A stretch of DNA of 64,000 bases from Acinetobacter tibetensis. GTDB lineage: Bacteria > Pseudomonadota > Gammaproteobacteria > Pseudomonadales > Moraxellaceae. The notes below the pieces were generated by a model that made no database searches, had not been told where the DNA came from, and was given only the letters and a program-made list of their open reading frames with translations. The DNA lies in the NCBI RefSeq assembly GCF_023824315.1, contig NZ_CP098732.1, forward strand, positions 2,666,001 to 2,730,000. Reading direction: 5' to 3'. Made by a program: the position numbers and the translations under genes. This document shows, piece by piece, positions 16,507-26,792 of this stretch. The first letter of the stretch is position 1. Every line of letters begins with the position of its first letter.

Positions 16507-17886
16507 ATGCGCCCCTTACACCCCATTGACTTTATTTTTTTAACATTAGAAAAACGGCAGCAACCGATGCACGTTGGGGGATTATTCCTTTTCCAAATTC
16601 CTGAGCATGCACCTGAAACTTTTCTACAGAATTTAGTTGCGGATATTCGCAACTCAAAATCTATTCCTATTCCACCATTTAACAATAAATTAAATGGTCT
16701 GTTATGGGATGAAGATGAAGAGTTTGATCTCGATCATCATTTTCGCCATATTGCCTTACCCCATCCTGGACGCATTCGTGAATTACTGACCTATATCTCA
16801 CAAGAGCATAGCGCCCTTATTGATCGAGCTAAGCCTTTATGGACGTGTTACATCATCGAGGGAATCGAAGGTAACCGTTTTGCGATGTATTTTAAAATTC
16901 ACCATGCCATGGTCGACGGTATTGCAGGTATGCGTCTGGTCGAAAAATCGCTATCTCACGATCCACATGCCAAAAGCATTGTGCCGCCGTGGTGTGTTGA
17001 AGGGCCTCGTGCCAAACGCATAAAAGAAGCGAAAGTCAGCCGCATGAAAAAAATCATCACTGGGTTGAAACAACAGGTTGAAGCAACCCCTATCGTGATG
17101 CGGGAACTTTCCAAAACAGTTATGCAGGATATGGGGCGTAATCCAGACTATGTGTCCAGCTTTCAAGCACCAAGCAGTATTTTGAATCAGCGTGTCAGTT
17201 CATCACGCCGCTTTGCTGCCCAGTCTTTTGAGTTTGATCGTCTGCGTCATATTGCGACATCTTTAAATGTCACGATTAACGATGTGGTATTGGCGATTTG
17301 CTCTGGTGCATTACGTGAATATTTACTGAGTCAAAATGCCCTACCCAAAAAGCCTTTGATTGCCATGGTTCCTGCTTCTATTCGGGATGATGATTCAGAA
17401 GTATCGAATCGAATTACCATGATTTTGGCAAATTTGGGAACACATAAAGAAGATCCTTTAGAACGTTTGCAGATTATTCGTCGTAGTGTCCTGAATGCAA
17501 AAGAACGCTTTAAACGCATGAACTCAAACCAAATCATGAATTATAGTGCTTTTGTATATGGCGCCGCAGGCTTAAATATTGCCTCAGGTTTAATGCCAAA
17601 ACGTCAGGCATTTAATTTGGTTATCTCTAACGTACCAGGCCCACGTGAACCTTTATATTGGAATGGTGCCAAATTAGATGCGTTGTATCCAGCATCCATT
17701 ATTTTAGATGGTCAAGCGCTCAATATTACGATGACCAGTTATTTGGATAAGCTTGAAGTCGGTCTGACGGCATGCCGTGTTGCACTACCTAAAATGCAGA
17801 ATTTATTGACGCATTTGGAAGAAGAAATTCAACGATTTGAAAGTATTGTTGGGGTCAAAAGCCCAAAGTTGAAGGCGGTGAGTTAA
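16507..17886 (+). CDS. atfA: Bifunctional wax ester synthase/diacylglycerol acyltransferase AtfA
   Basis: 459 aa, matching A. baylyi AtfA (458 aa) nearly throughout from memory, including 'MRPLHPIDFIF', 'KRQQPMHVGGLFLFQIP' and 'NLVISNVPGPREPLYWNGA'. The catalytic 'HHAMVDG' (His132, His133, Asp137) is the HHxxxDG motif. The enzyme joins acyl-CoA to fatty alcohols (wax esters) or diacylglycerol (triacylglycerol), the main storage lipids of Acinetobacter, at the inner membrane and lipid bodies. The last ~10 residues ('GVKSPKLKAVS') diverge from the A. baylyi tail. A short leader (16443-16506) lies between it and the upstream terminator. Confidence 0.96.
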   Translation: MRPLHPIDFIFLTLEKRQQPMHVGGLFLFQIPEHAPETFLQNLVADIRNSKSIPIPPFNNKLNGLLWDEDEEFDLDHHFRHIALPHPGRIRELLTYISQEHSALIDRAKPLWTCYIIEGIEGNRFAMYFKIHHAMVDGIAGMRLVEKSLSHDPHAKSIVPPWCVEGPRAKRIKEAKVSRMKKIITGLKQQVEATPIVMRELSKTVMQDMGRNPDYVSSFQAPSSILNQRVSSSRRFAAQSFEFDRLRHIATSLNVTINDVVLAICSGALREYLLSQNALPKKPLIAMVPASIRDDDSEVSNRITMILANLGTHKEDPLERLQIIRRSVLNAKERFKRMNSNQIMNYSAFVYGAAGLNIASGLMPKRQAFNLVISNVPGPREPLYWNGAKLDALYPASIILDGQALNITMTSYLDKLEVGLTACRVALPKMQNLLTHLEEEIQRFESIVGVKSPKLKAVS

Positions 17887-17922
17887 CCGCAGAAACTGAT
17901 GACACAAATTAAGTAGAATAAA

Positions 17923-17954
17923 TTAAGGGGCTTCATGTGAGCCCCTTAAGCTTT
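17923..17954. terminator. Terminator between atfA and the PA1571-like gene
   Basis: A perfect 10-bp stem (TTAAGGGGCT with AGCCCCTTAA, loop of 7) between convergent genes. The T-tract is weak on the plus side. The stop codon of the minus-strand gene lies inside the right arm. Confidence 0.65.
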
Positions 17955-18119
17955 AATACTGCGACACTGTTTCAGTAGCTGATGACAAACCGAACGAACC
18001 ATAGCAGTTGTAATTTGAGTTTCTTTGCCTTGTTCGTCTACGATATAACCCGTATGTACGTTTTTATTATCTAGCACGTTCTTAATACCTTGTTTGATAA
18101 TTTTTTCACTCATGCCCAT
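17946..18119 (-). CDS. Small PA1571-like protein (57 aa)
   Basis: A short gene of 58 codons including stop, starting 'MGMSEKIIKQGIKNV'. AGAGGTG sits 6 nt ahead of the first ATG at 18119, a strong ribosome-binding site. The core 'HTGYIVDEQGKETQITTAMVRSVCHQL' resembles the 'G..IID..GrEvpIT..Mi..aC..L' pattern of the PA1571 family of small gamma-proteobacterial proteins. Function is unknown. It lies alone between atfA (convergent) and rng. The strong Shine-Dalgarno site and family-like motif are why I accept it despite its size. Confidence 0.7.
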   Translation of the reverse strand: MGMSEKIIKQGIKNVLDNKNVHTGYIVDEQGKETQITTAMVRSVCHQLLKQCRSIKA

Positions 18120-18259
18120 TTCACACCTCTTCTTGCTAAGACCAAATTCCCCAAAAATGAAAATTTAGTTTGGCTACTTGGTATGAGTAGTATTGAAAAA
18201 ACTAGCTCGAAAGTAAAATTTCAGTTGTAACAAGTGTTTAACGACATCCTGTTACAATT

Positions 18260-19714
18260 TCAGCTCAGAATGATATCGTATTGCTCTTGCGTATATAAAT
18301 TTTCCACCTGAAATTTAATCATACGATTAATAAAATGCTCTAAATCCGCTACAGCTGGTGCTTCTGCTGTAAGTAAGCGATCAATCACAGAAGGATGTGC
18401 GACAACAGTAAAGCCACTCTGTGATTCAAAAGCTCGGGTATATCGTAAGATTTCTCGAAAGATTTCGTAACATACCGTCTCTGCTGTTTTAACATAACCA
18501 CGTCCCTGACAAGTCGGACAAGATTCACATAACAAGTGTTCTAATGACTCTCGGGTACGCTTACGCGTCATTTCGACTAGACCTAACTCAGAAACCTGTG
18601 TAATTTTGGTCTTGGCATGGTCACGTTCCAACATGCGCTCAAACTGATTCATCACTTCTTCACGATGCTGAGCTTCCTGCATGTCAATAAAGTCAATAAT
18701 GATAATGCCACCCAAGTTACGCAAGCGTAACTGGCGCGCAATGACCTGTGTTGCCTCCATATTGGTTTTAAACACGGTATCTTCCAGTGTTCTGCCACCC
18801 ACATAGGAACCTGTATTGACATCAATTGTGGTCATGGCTTCGGTCTGGTCAATCATTAAATAACCACCAGACTTTAAGGCAACACGAGTTTGTAATGCTT
18901 TCTGAATGTCTTCTTCAACATTATATAAATCAAAAATCGGGCGTTCACCAGGATAGTGAATCAAACGACTCTGCATATTTGGCACAAACTCAGCCACAAA
19001 TTCCTGTAATTTCGCATGAATTTCACGTGAATCAACGGAAATTTTTACAGTATTTTCATTTGCTAAATCACGAATAATACGTTGTGGTAAGGGTAATTCT
19101 TCAAAAATAAGAGAAGGTACCGCAATATTTTTTTGTTTACGTTGGATGTATTCCCACAACTTTGCCAAATACGCCATATCCTGCGCAATCGACGCTTCAT
19201 CAATGCCTTCCGCAGCAGTACGTACAATGACTGAACCGGGTAACTCGTGTTCAGCTTGGATCTTCTCAATAATAGAACGTAAACGCTCACGTTCTCCTTC
19301 CGATTCAATTCGTTGCGATACACCAATATGATTACCAAAAGGCATGAGCACCAAATAACGCGAAGGAATAGAAAGGTCTGTGCTTAACCGCGCACCTTTG
19401 GTTCCCAACATATCTTTCATGACTTGGACAGTCAGAATTTGTCCGGGCTGTAATAACTCAAAAACATTCGGAATCGGCTGATTCCGCGGCCAGATCATAT
19501 CATTGATATGTAAAAAAGCAGTACGCGACAGACCAATATCGACAAAAGCTGCCTGCATACCTGGCAAAACACGAACCACTTTGCCTTTATAAATATTTCC
19601 TACCAAACCCCGTTTTACAGTACGTTCAACATATAACTCGTTGACTGTACCGTTTTGAATTAATGCCACACGACACTCCATCGGTGTGACATTAATCAGT
19701 AACTCGTCAGACAT
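18260..19714 (-). CDS. rng: Ribonuclease G
   Basis: 484 aa from the ATG at 19714 ('MSDELLINVTPMECRVAL'), equal in length to E. coli RNase G (489). The S1 domain is at ~35-120 ('GNIYKGKVVRVLPGMQAAFVDIGL'). The catalytic DNase I-like part has 'TTIDVNTGSYVGGR' and 'GGIIIIDFIDM' with the two metal-binding aspartates. The zinc-link CPxC is in 'CESCPTCQGRG'. RNase G cleaves single-stranded A/U-rich RNA and matures the 5' end of 16S rRNA. It is the last gene of the mreBCD-maf-rng cluster, 39 bp after maf. Confidence 0.94.
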   Translation of the reverse strand: MSDELLINVTPMECRVALIQNGTVNELYVERTVKRGLVGNIYKGKVVRVLPGMQAAFVDIGLSRTAFLHINDMIWPRNQPIPNVFELLQPGQILTVQVMKDMLGTKGARLSTDLSIPSRYLVLMPFGNHIGVSQRIESEGERERLRSIIEKIQAEHELPGSVIVRTAAEGIDEASIAQDMAYLAKLWEYIQRKQKNIAVPSLIFEELPLPQRIIRDLANENTVKISVDSREIHAKLQEFVAEFVPNMQSRLIHYPGERPIFDLYNVEEDIQKALQTRVALKSGGYLMIDQTEAMTTIDVNTGSYVGGRTLEDTVFKTNMEATQVIARQLRLRNLGGIIIIDFIDMQEAQHREEVMNQFERMLERDHAKTKITQVSELGLVEMTRKRTRESLEHLLCESCPTCQGRGYVKTAETVCYEIFREILRYTRAFESQSGFTVVAHPSVIDRLLTAEAPAVADLEHFINRMIKFQVENLYTQEQYDIILS

Positions 19715-19753
19715 AATAAGACTCAAAACATTATAAAAATTTTTGTTTCACCA

Positions 19754-20320
19754 TTAATTTAATAGCTTAATGGCTTTGAATAACTCGACTGTCTCATGTA
19801 ACGGCAAACCAACTACATTGGTATAACTGCCTTCAATACGGGGAATATAACGCGAAGCAAGCCCTTGTATGGCGTAAGCTCCGGCTTTCCCTTCAGGTTC
19901 CCCTGTTGCCCAATAGTCTTCCATGTCTTTCAGGCTCAGCACTTGAAATTCGACTTGGGTACGCACCACTATACTTGAAATTTGCGCTGATGTACGTACA
20001 CACACCCCAGAAAATACATCATGCTTTCTGCCCGAGATTTTTGCCCACATTTGAAATGCATGGTCTTTTGATTCTGGCTTGCCCAAAATTTCACCATCAA
20101 CACTTAAACTGGTGTCTGCAGCAACAATGATGGCATTTGGAAATTTTTGTTGTACTACCGACGCTTTTTCACAAGCCAAACGCTGGACATAATCTGCTGC
20201 TGTTTCATTCTCAAACGCAGATTCATCAATCTCAGGACTATAAATTAGGAACTCTAGACCGAGCTGCTGAAGCAGCTCACGACGTCTGGGAGAACTAGAG
20301 GCAAGAACTAGATGCGCCAT
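19754..20320 (-). CDS. maf: Maf family nucleotide pyrophosphatase (YhdE-type)
   Basis: 188 aa from the ATG at 20320 ('MAHLVLASSSPRRRELL'); a longer in-frame extension overlaps mreD and is not used. The signature 'LASSSPRRRELLQQLG', 'PEIDES', 'VAADTSLSVDGEILGKP' and 'GKAGAYAIQGLAS' are all present. Maf proteins hydrolyse dTTP, UTP or modified nucleotides to monophosphates, and overexpression blocks septation. The start overlaps the mreD end by 13 bp, indicating translational coupling inside the cell-shape operon. Confidence 0.92.
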   Translation of the reverse strand: MAHLVLASSSPRRRELLQQLGLEFLIYSPEIDESAFENETAADYVQRLACEKASVVQQKFPNAIIVAADTSLSVDGEILGKPESKDHAFQMWAKISGRKHDVFSGVCVRTSAQISSIVVRTQVEFQVLSLKDMEDYWATGEPEGKAGAYAIQGLASRYIPRIEGSYTNVVGLPLHETVELFKAIKLLN

Positions 20321-20799
20321 TTTTTCAGTACAGAATAAACCAATGGCCATAGCAAAACACTGGTGAGTAATGGTTGCCAATGTCGGGCAAAGGGAAACTG
20401 AATGCCCCCCATAATTTGTGCCACCCACATCATAAATAGGTAGGCTAGAATTGCCAGCGCTGCAATAACCCACAGGTTGGCAAAAGTCAGTACACGGCGT
20501 TCACGAATCAAAAAACGCGTAACAAAACTAATCACCACAAAACATAAGGCATTCAAGCCCAGTGGTGCATCCATCAACAAATCAACAAAAATACCAGTAC
20601 CGAAGGCAAACCAGACACCACACCATGTTGGCTGACACAGCACCCAAAACAGCATCACCATCATCATAAACAATGGACGCCAGCCCGAAACCGCATATGC
20701 CAATGGATAAACCATCAGCACAGAAGCAACAATCACTGAAAAGATGATTGGGAATAACGGATCTTGACGTTTTTCTTGACGTAACTTAGCGATTGGCAT
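20308..20799 (-). CDS. mreD: Rod shape-determining protein MreD
   Basis: 163 aa with four to five membrane helices ('FSVIVASVLMVYPLAY', 'FMMMVMLFWVLCQP', 'FGTGIFVDLLMDAPLGLNALCFVVISFVTRFL'). The 'G...DLL...PLG..al' block is the MreD signature. It is an inner-membrane part of the elongasome with MreC and RodA/PBP2. It overlaps mreC by 14 bp and maf by 13 bp. Confidence 0.92.
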   Translation of the reverse strand: MPIAKLRQEKRQDPLFPIIFSVIVASVLMVYPLAYAVSGWRPLFMMMVMLFWVLCQPTWCGVWFAFGTGIFVDLLMDAPLGLNALCFVVISFVTRFLIRERRVLTFANLWVIAALAILAYLFMMWVAQIMGGIQFPFARHWQPLLTSVLLWPLVYSVLKKWRI

Positions 20800-21649
20800 G
20801 TGGCTGCTCCATCGCTAATGAATCGGAAAACAGCACCACAACATGATGACCACTGGCTAACTGCGCCGCGGGAACCACATCAATCTGTGCAAATTCACCT
20901 GTCGTATGTCGACTCACTTTAGACACTGTACCGACCAAATATCCTGCTGGGAAATGCGCCCCTAAACCTGAGCTATACACTTTTTCACCCACCTTAATAT
21001 TGGCACTGGTCGGAACGTATTCCATTTTCAGATGTCCTAAATCACCTGTACCTGAAACAATAGCACGCATGCCTGTGTACTCTAAACGTACCGATAAAGA
21101 ATGATCTTTGTCGGAAAGCAGCATGACGCGGCTACTGTGCGGATACACATTGATGATTTGCCCCATAATACCCTTATCGTCCAATACCGTTTGTCCAACT
21201 TTCAAGTTGTTGGTTGAACCACGGTTAATCACAATAATATGGCGTAATGGATCAGCATCCGTCCCAATGACTTCAGCAATTTCCATTCGACCATCAATAA
21301 TTAAAGGCGTATCGAGTAAACCACGTAAACGTGTATTTTCAGCAGAAAGCTCGGACAGCTTTTGCAAACGCACTTGGGCTTGTAGCAACTCCGCCTGCAT
21401 GGCCGTGTTTTCACGACGTAGTTGTGCCTCAGACTTGGTCTGCTGAGTCAACCATTCGCTGGACAATACAGGATAACTTGCCAAGGCATAAATCGGATTA
21501 TATGCCGCATACAAGACATCTCTTGCAGGCTGTATCACATGAGGTAAGCGCCAGTTAAAAAATAGCACCACCAAACATGTTACAACCGCAATGATAAATG
21601 AGCGAAATGATGGGGGCTGCCTAGAAAACAAATTTGTTTGCACAGCCAA
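20786..21649 (-). CDS. mreC: Rod shape-determining protein MreC
   Basis: 287 aa. A short cytosolic start and one membrane anchor (~14-32, 'SFIIAVVTCLVVLFFNW') precede a periplasmic coiled coil ('TKSEAQLRRENTAMQAELLQAQVRLQKLSELSAENTRL', ~68-106). The beta-domain follows with 'VIGTDADPLRHIIVINRGS' and 'GIMGQIINV'. MreC links the cytoskeletal MreB to wall synthases. It starts 8 bp after the mreB stop. Confidence 0.93.
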   Translation of the reverse strand: MAVQTNLFSRQPPSFRSFIIAVVTCLVVLFFNWRLPHVIQPARDVLYAAYNPIYALASYPVLSSEWLTQQTKSEAQLRRENTAMQAELLQAQVRLQKLSELSAENTRLRGLLDTPLIIDGRMEIAEVIGTDADPLRHIIVINRGSTNNLKVGQTVLDDKGIMGQIINVYPHSSRVMLLSDKDHSLSVRLEYTGMRAIVSGTGDLGHLKMEYVPTSANIKVGEKVYSSGLGAHFPAGYLVGTVSKVSRHTTGEFAQIDVVPAAQLASGHHVVVLFSDSLAMEQPHANR

Positions 21650-21657
21650 ATCCTTAA

Positions 21658-22719
<1,062 letters not shown>

Positions 22720-22836
22720 TTAACTTTATATGGACGCAAGGTCGCAACTTTAACTAAATGTGATGCTTTGAACAAGTCAATCGCTTATTATAACGCACGA
22801 TATTTTGAAATTTTTTAATACTGATTAGGTGATGTT

Positions 22837-23151
22837 ATGTCTACATCGGATGCTCAGCATTCAGCAGATTTAAATGCTCAAACCGTTTCAGCGATCGCCA
22901 ATCTTGCTCGTTTGTCGCTAGATGATACGCAATCTGCTGAATATGCTCAAAGTTTAAATAAAATTTTAGGCATGATGGAAACCTTAAAAGGCATCGACAC
23001 CGATGGTGTTGAACCATTGAAAAGCCCTTTCGACAATCCACAGCCGTTACGTGAAGACGTGGTGACTGAACAAAATCATCGTGAAGAATATCAAGCTGTT
23101 GCACCTGCAACTGAAGCAGGCTTGTACCTTGTACCACGCGTGATTGAATAA
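22837..23151 (+). CDS. gatC: Asp-tRNA(Asn)/Glu-tRNA(Gln) amidotransferase subunit GatC
   Basis: 104 aa. 'ANLARLSLDDTQ' near the start, 'LDKI'-type 'LNKILGMMETLKGIDTDGVEPL' and the end 'PLREDVV...GLYLVPRVIE' are the GatC pattern. GatC wraps around GatA and GatB as the small stabilising subunit. It leads gatA by 53 bp in a three-gene operon. Confidence 0.94.
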   Translation: MSTSDAQHSADLNAQTVSAIANLARLSLDDTQSAEYAQSLNKILGMMETLKGIDTDGVEPLKSPFDNPQPLREDVVTEQNHREEYQAVAPATEAGLYLVPRVIE

Positions 23152-23204
23152 TTTTCACTCAGTTGAACCATTTTTTTTAAATTAAACGTAAAGAATTATT
23201 TCTC

Positions 23205-24683
23205 ATGACCGATTTACACCGCTTATCGATTCGTGAACTTGCTGAGGGTTTGGCACAAGCTCAATTCTCTTCTCGCGAACTGACTGCACATTATTTAAAA
23301 CGTATTGAAAAAATCGATGCCCAAGTTCAATCCTATGTGACGGTGACGGCTGAACAAGCTTTGGCTCAAGCCGATGCCGCAGATGCTTTACGTCAAGCAG
23401 GTCAAGCGACTGCGCTCACAGGTGTACCGATTGCGCACAAAGATATTTTCTGTACTCAAGGCATTCGCACTTCTGCGGGTTCTAAGATGTTAGACAACTT
23501 TATCTCTCCTTACGATGCAACAGTGGTTGCCAAAGGTAAAACCGCAGGTCTGGTGACTTTAGGTAAAGTGAACATGGACGAATTTGCCATGGGTTCAACC
23601 TCTGAGAACTCCTTCTACGGTGCTACAGCTAACCCTTGGAACTTAGGTCATGTACCAGGTGGTTCTTCAGGTGGTTCTGCGGCAGCCGTTGCAGCGGACC
23701 TTGCTCCATTTGCGACAGGTACCGATACAGGCGGTTCAATCCGTCAGCCTGCTTCGTTCTGTGGTTTAACGGGTTTAAAACCAACCTATGGTCGTGTATC
23801 CCGTTTCGGGATGATTGCTTATGCATCATCACTCGATCAAGGTGGTCCAATGGCACGTTCGGCAGAAGACTGTGCTTACCTCATGAACGTGATGGCAGGT
23901 CATGACGCAAAAGACTCAACGTCGATTGAAAAAGACGTTGATGATTATGTGGCAAACCTAAACAGCACAGCGGTTAAAGGCTTACGCATTGGTATTCCAA
24001 AACAATACTTTAATGTCGCTGGTTTAGACGCAGCAGTTAAAGCACGTGTTGAAGAGTCATTGAAGAAGTTGGAAGAAATGGGCGCAACACTTGTTGAGAT
24101 TGATCTCAACATGACTGAAGCTTATGTTCCAACCTATTATTTGATTGCACCTGCGGAAGCATCATCGAACCTCTCTCGTTTTGATGGCGTGCGTTACGGT
24201 TACCGCTGTGAAAACCCGACTGATATTTTAGACCTGTATAAACGCTCTCGTTCTGAAGGTTTTGGTGCTGAAGTGCAACGTCGTATCCTGATTGGAACCT
24301 ATGCCCTGTCTGCGGGTTACTACGATGCGTACTACGTGAAAGCACAGAAAGTTCGTCGTTTAATTCAGCAAGACTTCTTAAAAGCCTTTGAACAAGTGGA
24401 TGTGATTGCTGCACCATCTGCACCGACCACCGCTTACCGCATTGGGGCATCGTTAGACCCAGTCGAAATGTATTTGGGCGACATCTACACCATCGCAGTG
24501 AACTTGGCAGGTTTACCAGCCATCAACGCCCCTGTTGGCTTTGACCAAGATCAACTCCCTGTTGGTTTACAGTTGATTGGTAACTACTGGTCAGAATCAC
24601 AATTGTTGTCAATTGTTCATCAATACCAACAAAACACGGACTGGCACACCAAACGTGCAGCAATTGCTGAGGAGAATGCATAA
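23205..24683 (+). CDS. gatA: Asp-tRNA(Asn)/Glu-tRNA(Gln) amidotransferase subunit GatA
   Basis: 492 aa amidase. The Ser-cisSer-Lys triad is visible as Lys in 'PIAHKDIFC' (~79) and the serines in '[17 protein letters not shown]' and '[18 protein letters not shown]'. It releases ammonia from glutamine and channels it to GatB. Bacteria without GlnRS or AsnRS depend on it to make Gln-tRNA or Asn-tRNA. The stop TAA overlaps the gatB ATG by one base (TAATG), giving coupled translation. Confidence 0.96.
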   Translation: MTDLHRLSIRELAEGLAQAQFSSRELTAHYLKRIEKIDAQVQSYVTVTAEQALAQADAADALRQAGQATALTGVPIAHKDIFCTQGIRTSAGSKMLDNFISPYDATVVAKGKTAGLVTLGKVNMDEFAMGSTSENSFYGATANPWNLGHVPGGSSGGSAAAVAADLAPFATGTDTGGSIRQPASFCGLTGLKPTYGRVSRFGMIAYASSLDQGGPMARSAEDCAYLMNVMAGHDAKDSTSIEKDVDDYVANLNSTAVKGLRIGIPKQYFNVAGLDAAVKARVEESLKKLEEMGATLVEIDLNMTEAYVPTYYLIAPAEASSNLSRFDGVRYGYRCENPTDILDLYKRSRSEGFGAEVQRRILIGTYALSAGYYDAYYVKAQKVRRLIQQDFLKAFEQVDVIAAPSAPTTAYRIGASLDPVEMYLGDIYTIAVNLAGLPAINAPVGFDQDQLPVGLQLIGNYWSESQLLSIVHQYQQNTDWHTKRAAIAEENA

Positions 24684-26149
24684 TGGCTGAAGCTCAAAAG
24701 TTGAAATTGATTGACGGTTGGGAAGTCGTTATCGGGATTGAGATTCACACTCAGCTTGCGACCAAATCTAAAATTTTCTCAGGTTCTTCGACCGAATTTG
24801 GTCAAGACCCAAATACACAAGCCAGCCTTGTTGACTTGGCGATGCCAGGTGTATTGCCTGTTTTAAATAAACAAGTGGTGGATTTGGCAATTCGTTTTGG
24901 TTTGGGTATTGATGCGTACATCGACCAAGCATCTGTGTTTGCCCGTAAAAACTACTTCTATCCAGACTCACCTAAAGGCTACCAAATCAGCCAGATGGAC
25001 AACCCGATTGTGGGCTTGGGTCATATCGACATTCAACTTGAAGATGGTACGGTGAAGCGCATTGGCGTAACGCGTGCTCACCTAGAGGAAGATGCGGGTA
25101 AATCAATCCATGACCAGTTTGAAGGGATGTCAGGTATCGACTTAAACCGTGCTGGTACACCTTTACTTGAAATCGTGTCTGAACCTGACATGCGTTCGGT
25201 TGAAGAAGCTGTGGCGTATATCAAGTCGATTCACACTTTAGTACGTTGGTTGGGCATTTCTGACGGTAACATGGCAGAAGGTTCATTCCGTGCCGACTGT
25301 AACGTGTCGCTACGTCGTCCGGGCAACGAATTTGGTACACGCTGTGAACTGAAAAACCTCAACTCTTTCCGTTTCATTGAACAAGCGATCAATGTTGAAA
25401 TTGAACGCCAAATGGAAATTTTGGAAGACGGCGGCAAAATCGACCAAGAAACACGTCTATTCGACCCAGTAAAAATGGAAACGCGTTCAATGCGTTCGAA
25501 AGAAGAAGCGAACGACTATCGCTACTTCCCTGACCCAGACTTGTTGCCTGTGATTATTTCAGATGCACAAATTGAAGCGGCTCGTGCAACATTACCTGAG
25601 TTACCTGCGGCACGTCGTGAGCGTTTCGTGGCGGACTTTGGGGTGACTGAGTACGATGCACACGTTTTAACACTGACTCGTGAAATGTCTGAGTTTTATG
25701 AAGCGGTGGTTCAAGCTGCTGGCGGTGCGGCTCAAGGTAAAGTGTCGGCAAACTGGGTGATGGGCGAATTCTCGGGTGCTTTAAACAAAGCGGGCTTAGA
25801 GTTGGCAGATTCCCCTGTTTCGGCTGAACAGTTGGGCGGCATGATAGCACGTATTGTAGACAACACTATTAACGGCAAAATCGCGAAGCAAGTGTTTGGC
25901 TTTATGTGGGAAGAAGGCAAAACTGCCGATGCCATTATTGCTGAAAAAGGCTTGAAGCAAGAAACTGATACTGGTGCGATTGAAGCAATTATTAAAGATG
26001 TGCTTGCAGCCAACGAGAAGATGGTTGAGGAATACAAGTCTGGTAAAGAAAAAGCCTTTAACGGTCTTGTTGGTCAAGTGATGAAAGCTGCAAAAGGCAA
26101 AGCTAACCCTGCGCAAGTGAATGAATTAATGAAGAAATTGATTGGTTAA
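24683..26149 (+). CDS. gatB: Asp-tRNA(Asn)/Glu-tRNA(Gln) amidotransferase subunit GatB
   Basis: 488 aa. The start '[22 protein letters not shown]' and '[12 protein letters not shown]', '[20 protein letters not shown]' and '[17 protein letters not shown]' are the kinase-like (cradle) domain that phosphorylates and amidates the misacylated tRNA. The C-terminal helical and YqeY-like tail ends '[15 protein letters not shown]'. The gene is intact, but its last 25 codons plus terminator are repeated 595 bp downstream at 26669-26787. This is the insertion scar described in the findings. Confidence 0.96.
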   Translation: MAEAQKLKLIDGWEVVIGIEIHTQLATKSKIFSGSSTEFGQDPNTQASLVDLAMPGVLPVLNKQVVDLAIRFGLGIDAYIDQASVFARKNYFYPDSPKGYQISQMDNPIVGLGHIDIQLEDGTVKRIGVTRAHLEEDAGKSIHDQFEGMSGIDLNRAGTPLLEIVSEPDMRSVEEAVAYIKSIHTLVRWLGISDGNMAEGSFRADCNVSLRRPGNEFGTRCELKNLNSFRFIEQAINVEIERQMEILEDGGKIDQETRLFDPVKMETRSMRSKEEANDYRYFPDPDLLPVIISDAQIEAARATLPELPAARRERFVADFGVTEYDAHVLTLTREMSEFYEAVVQAAGGAAQGKVSANWVMGEFSGALNKAGLELADSPVSAEQLGGMIARIVDNTINGKIAKQVFGFMWEEGKTADAIIAEKGLKQETDTGAIEAIIKDVLAANEKMVEEYKSGKEKAFNGLVGQVMKAAKGKANPAQVNELMKKLIG

Positions 26150-26193
26150 ACTGATCAATTTTGAAAAAGAAAACCCGCTTTAAAGCGGGTTTT
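26074..26193 (+). repeat. gatB 3'-end direct repeat, copy 1 (inside intact gatB plus terminator)
   Basis: This starts at TCAAGTGATG within gatB, runs through the stop (26147-26149) and into the terminator. Against copy 2 the 24 sense codons encode the same residues. Differences are third-position only (GGC/GGT, GCT/GCC, GTG/GTA) plus TAA/TGA at the stop. The short spacer after the stop is less alike, and the terminator stem again matches almost fully. Confidence 0.9.
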
Positions 26194-26197
26194 TTTA
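26169..26197 (+). terminator. Terminator of gatCAB
   Basis: Stem AAACCCGCTTT/AAAGCGGGTTT followed by a run of T, 20 bp after the gatB stop. It is part of the direct repeat. Confidence 0.88.
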
Positions 26198-26229
26198 AAG
26201 ATGCAATAATTTTTAATGAGTAAATAATC

Positions 26230-26649
26230 ATGACAATAAAAGAATTTTTTGATGCTGAAGTGGTGGAAATAGATGAACCTGCTATTTTAATTTCTATTAA
26301 TAAGACTGTAGATGAACGTAGCATTTATGATGCGGCTCGATTTGCATGGAAATTGAAATTAGAAGAAGCAGAGAAAGCTGAACTAATCTTTGCCATTACT
26401 CGGGGCGTCATTAGAGGTGTTTTTATTGCTAAACAATGGTTACCAGCTACCGAAGATAACTTTCCCAACTTCCATTTGATAAATGAGGAAGTATATACAC
26501 CTACTTTACGTGAAAAAAGATTTGGTTTTATCGGTCATGCTGCACCTGAATATTTTCAAGAAAAATACTTAGGCAAAAAAATTCCTGAAAAGTTTAGAAG
26601 ACGTGGTGCAAGTAACCCGATCAAATATTCGTGGAAAGCTAAAGATTAA
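26230..26649 (+). CDS. Stand-alone LEM-3-like GIY-YIG associated domain protein
   Basis: 139 aa, lying entirely between the two copies of the gatB 3' end. From memory the sequence follows the C-terminal domain that accompanies LEM-3-type GIY-YIG nucleases in bacteria: 'VVEIDEPAILISINKT', 'IYDAARFAWKL', 'AITRGVIRGVFIAKQWLPA', then 'RFGFIGHAAPEYFQEKYLGKKI' and 'RRRGASNPIKYSW'. No GIY-YIG catalytic segment is present, so this is either a separated partner or a remnant. The ATG at 26230 lies in AT-rich DNA without a strong ribosome-binding site. Its role is unknown; it converges on the ATPase gene. Confidence 0.6.
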   Translation: MTIKEFFDAEVVEIDEPAILISINKTVDERSIYDAARFAWKLKLEEAEKAELIFAITRGVIRGVFIAKQWLPATEDNFPNFHLINEEVYTPTLREKRFGFIGHAAPEYFQEKYLGKKIPEKFRRRGASNPIKYSWKAKD

Positions 26650-26668
26650 GTAATAACAGTTTTTTGCA

Positions 26669-26787
26669 TCAAGTGATGAAAGCTGCAAAAGGTAAAGCCA
26701 ACCCTGCGCAAGTAAATGAATTAATGAAGAAATTGATTGGTTGATCTGATATTTTCTAAAAAGAAAACCCGCTTTAGAGCGGGTTTT
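26669..26787 (+). repeat. gatB 3'-end direct repeat, copy 2 (detached gatB tail plus terminator)
   Basis: A 75-bp gatB-like coding tail (24 codons and TGA at 26742-26744) with no gatB body in front. It begins right after the LEM-3-associated gene and continues into a terminator-like hairpin. All coding differences from copy 1 are synonymous. It cannot be expressed as GatB and is best read as the scar of a recombination event. Confidence 0.9.
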
Positions 26788-26790
26788 CTT
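26763..26790. terminator. Terminator, repeat copy 2 (between convergent genes)
   Basis: Stem AAACCCGCTTTAGAGCGGGTTT-type with flanking A and T runs. It serves the LEM-3-associated gene and, in reverse, the ATPase gene whose stop is at 26793. Confidence 0.75.
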
Positions 26791-26792
26791 AT

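Noticed and set aside
20321..20473. N-terminal extension of Maf
   Set aside because: It overlaps mreD by 166 bp and precedes the conserved 'LASSSPRRREL' start of the family.
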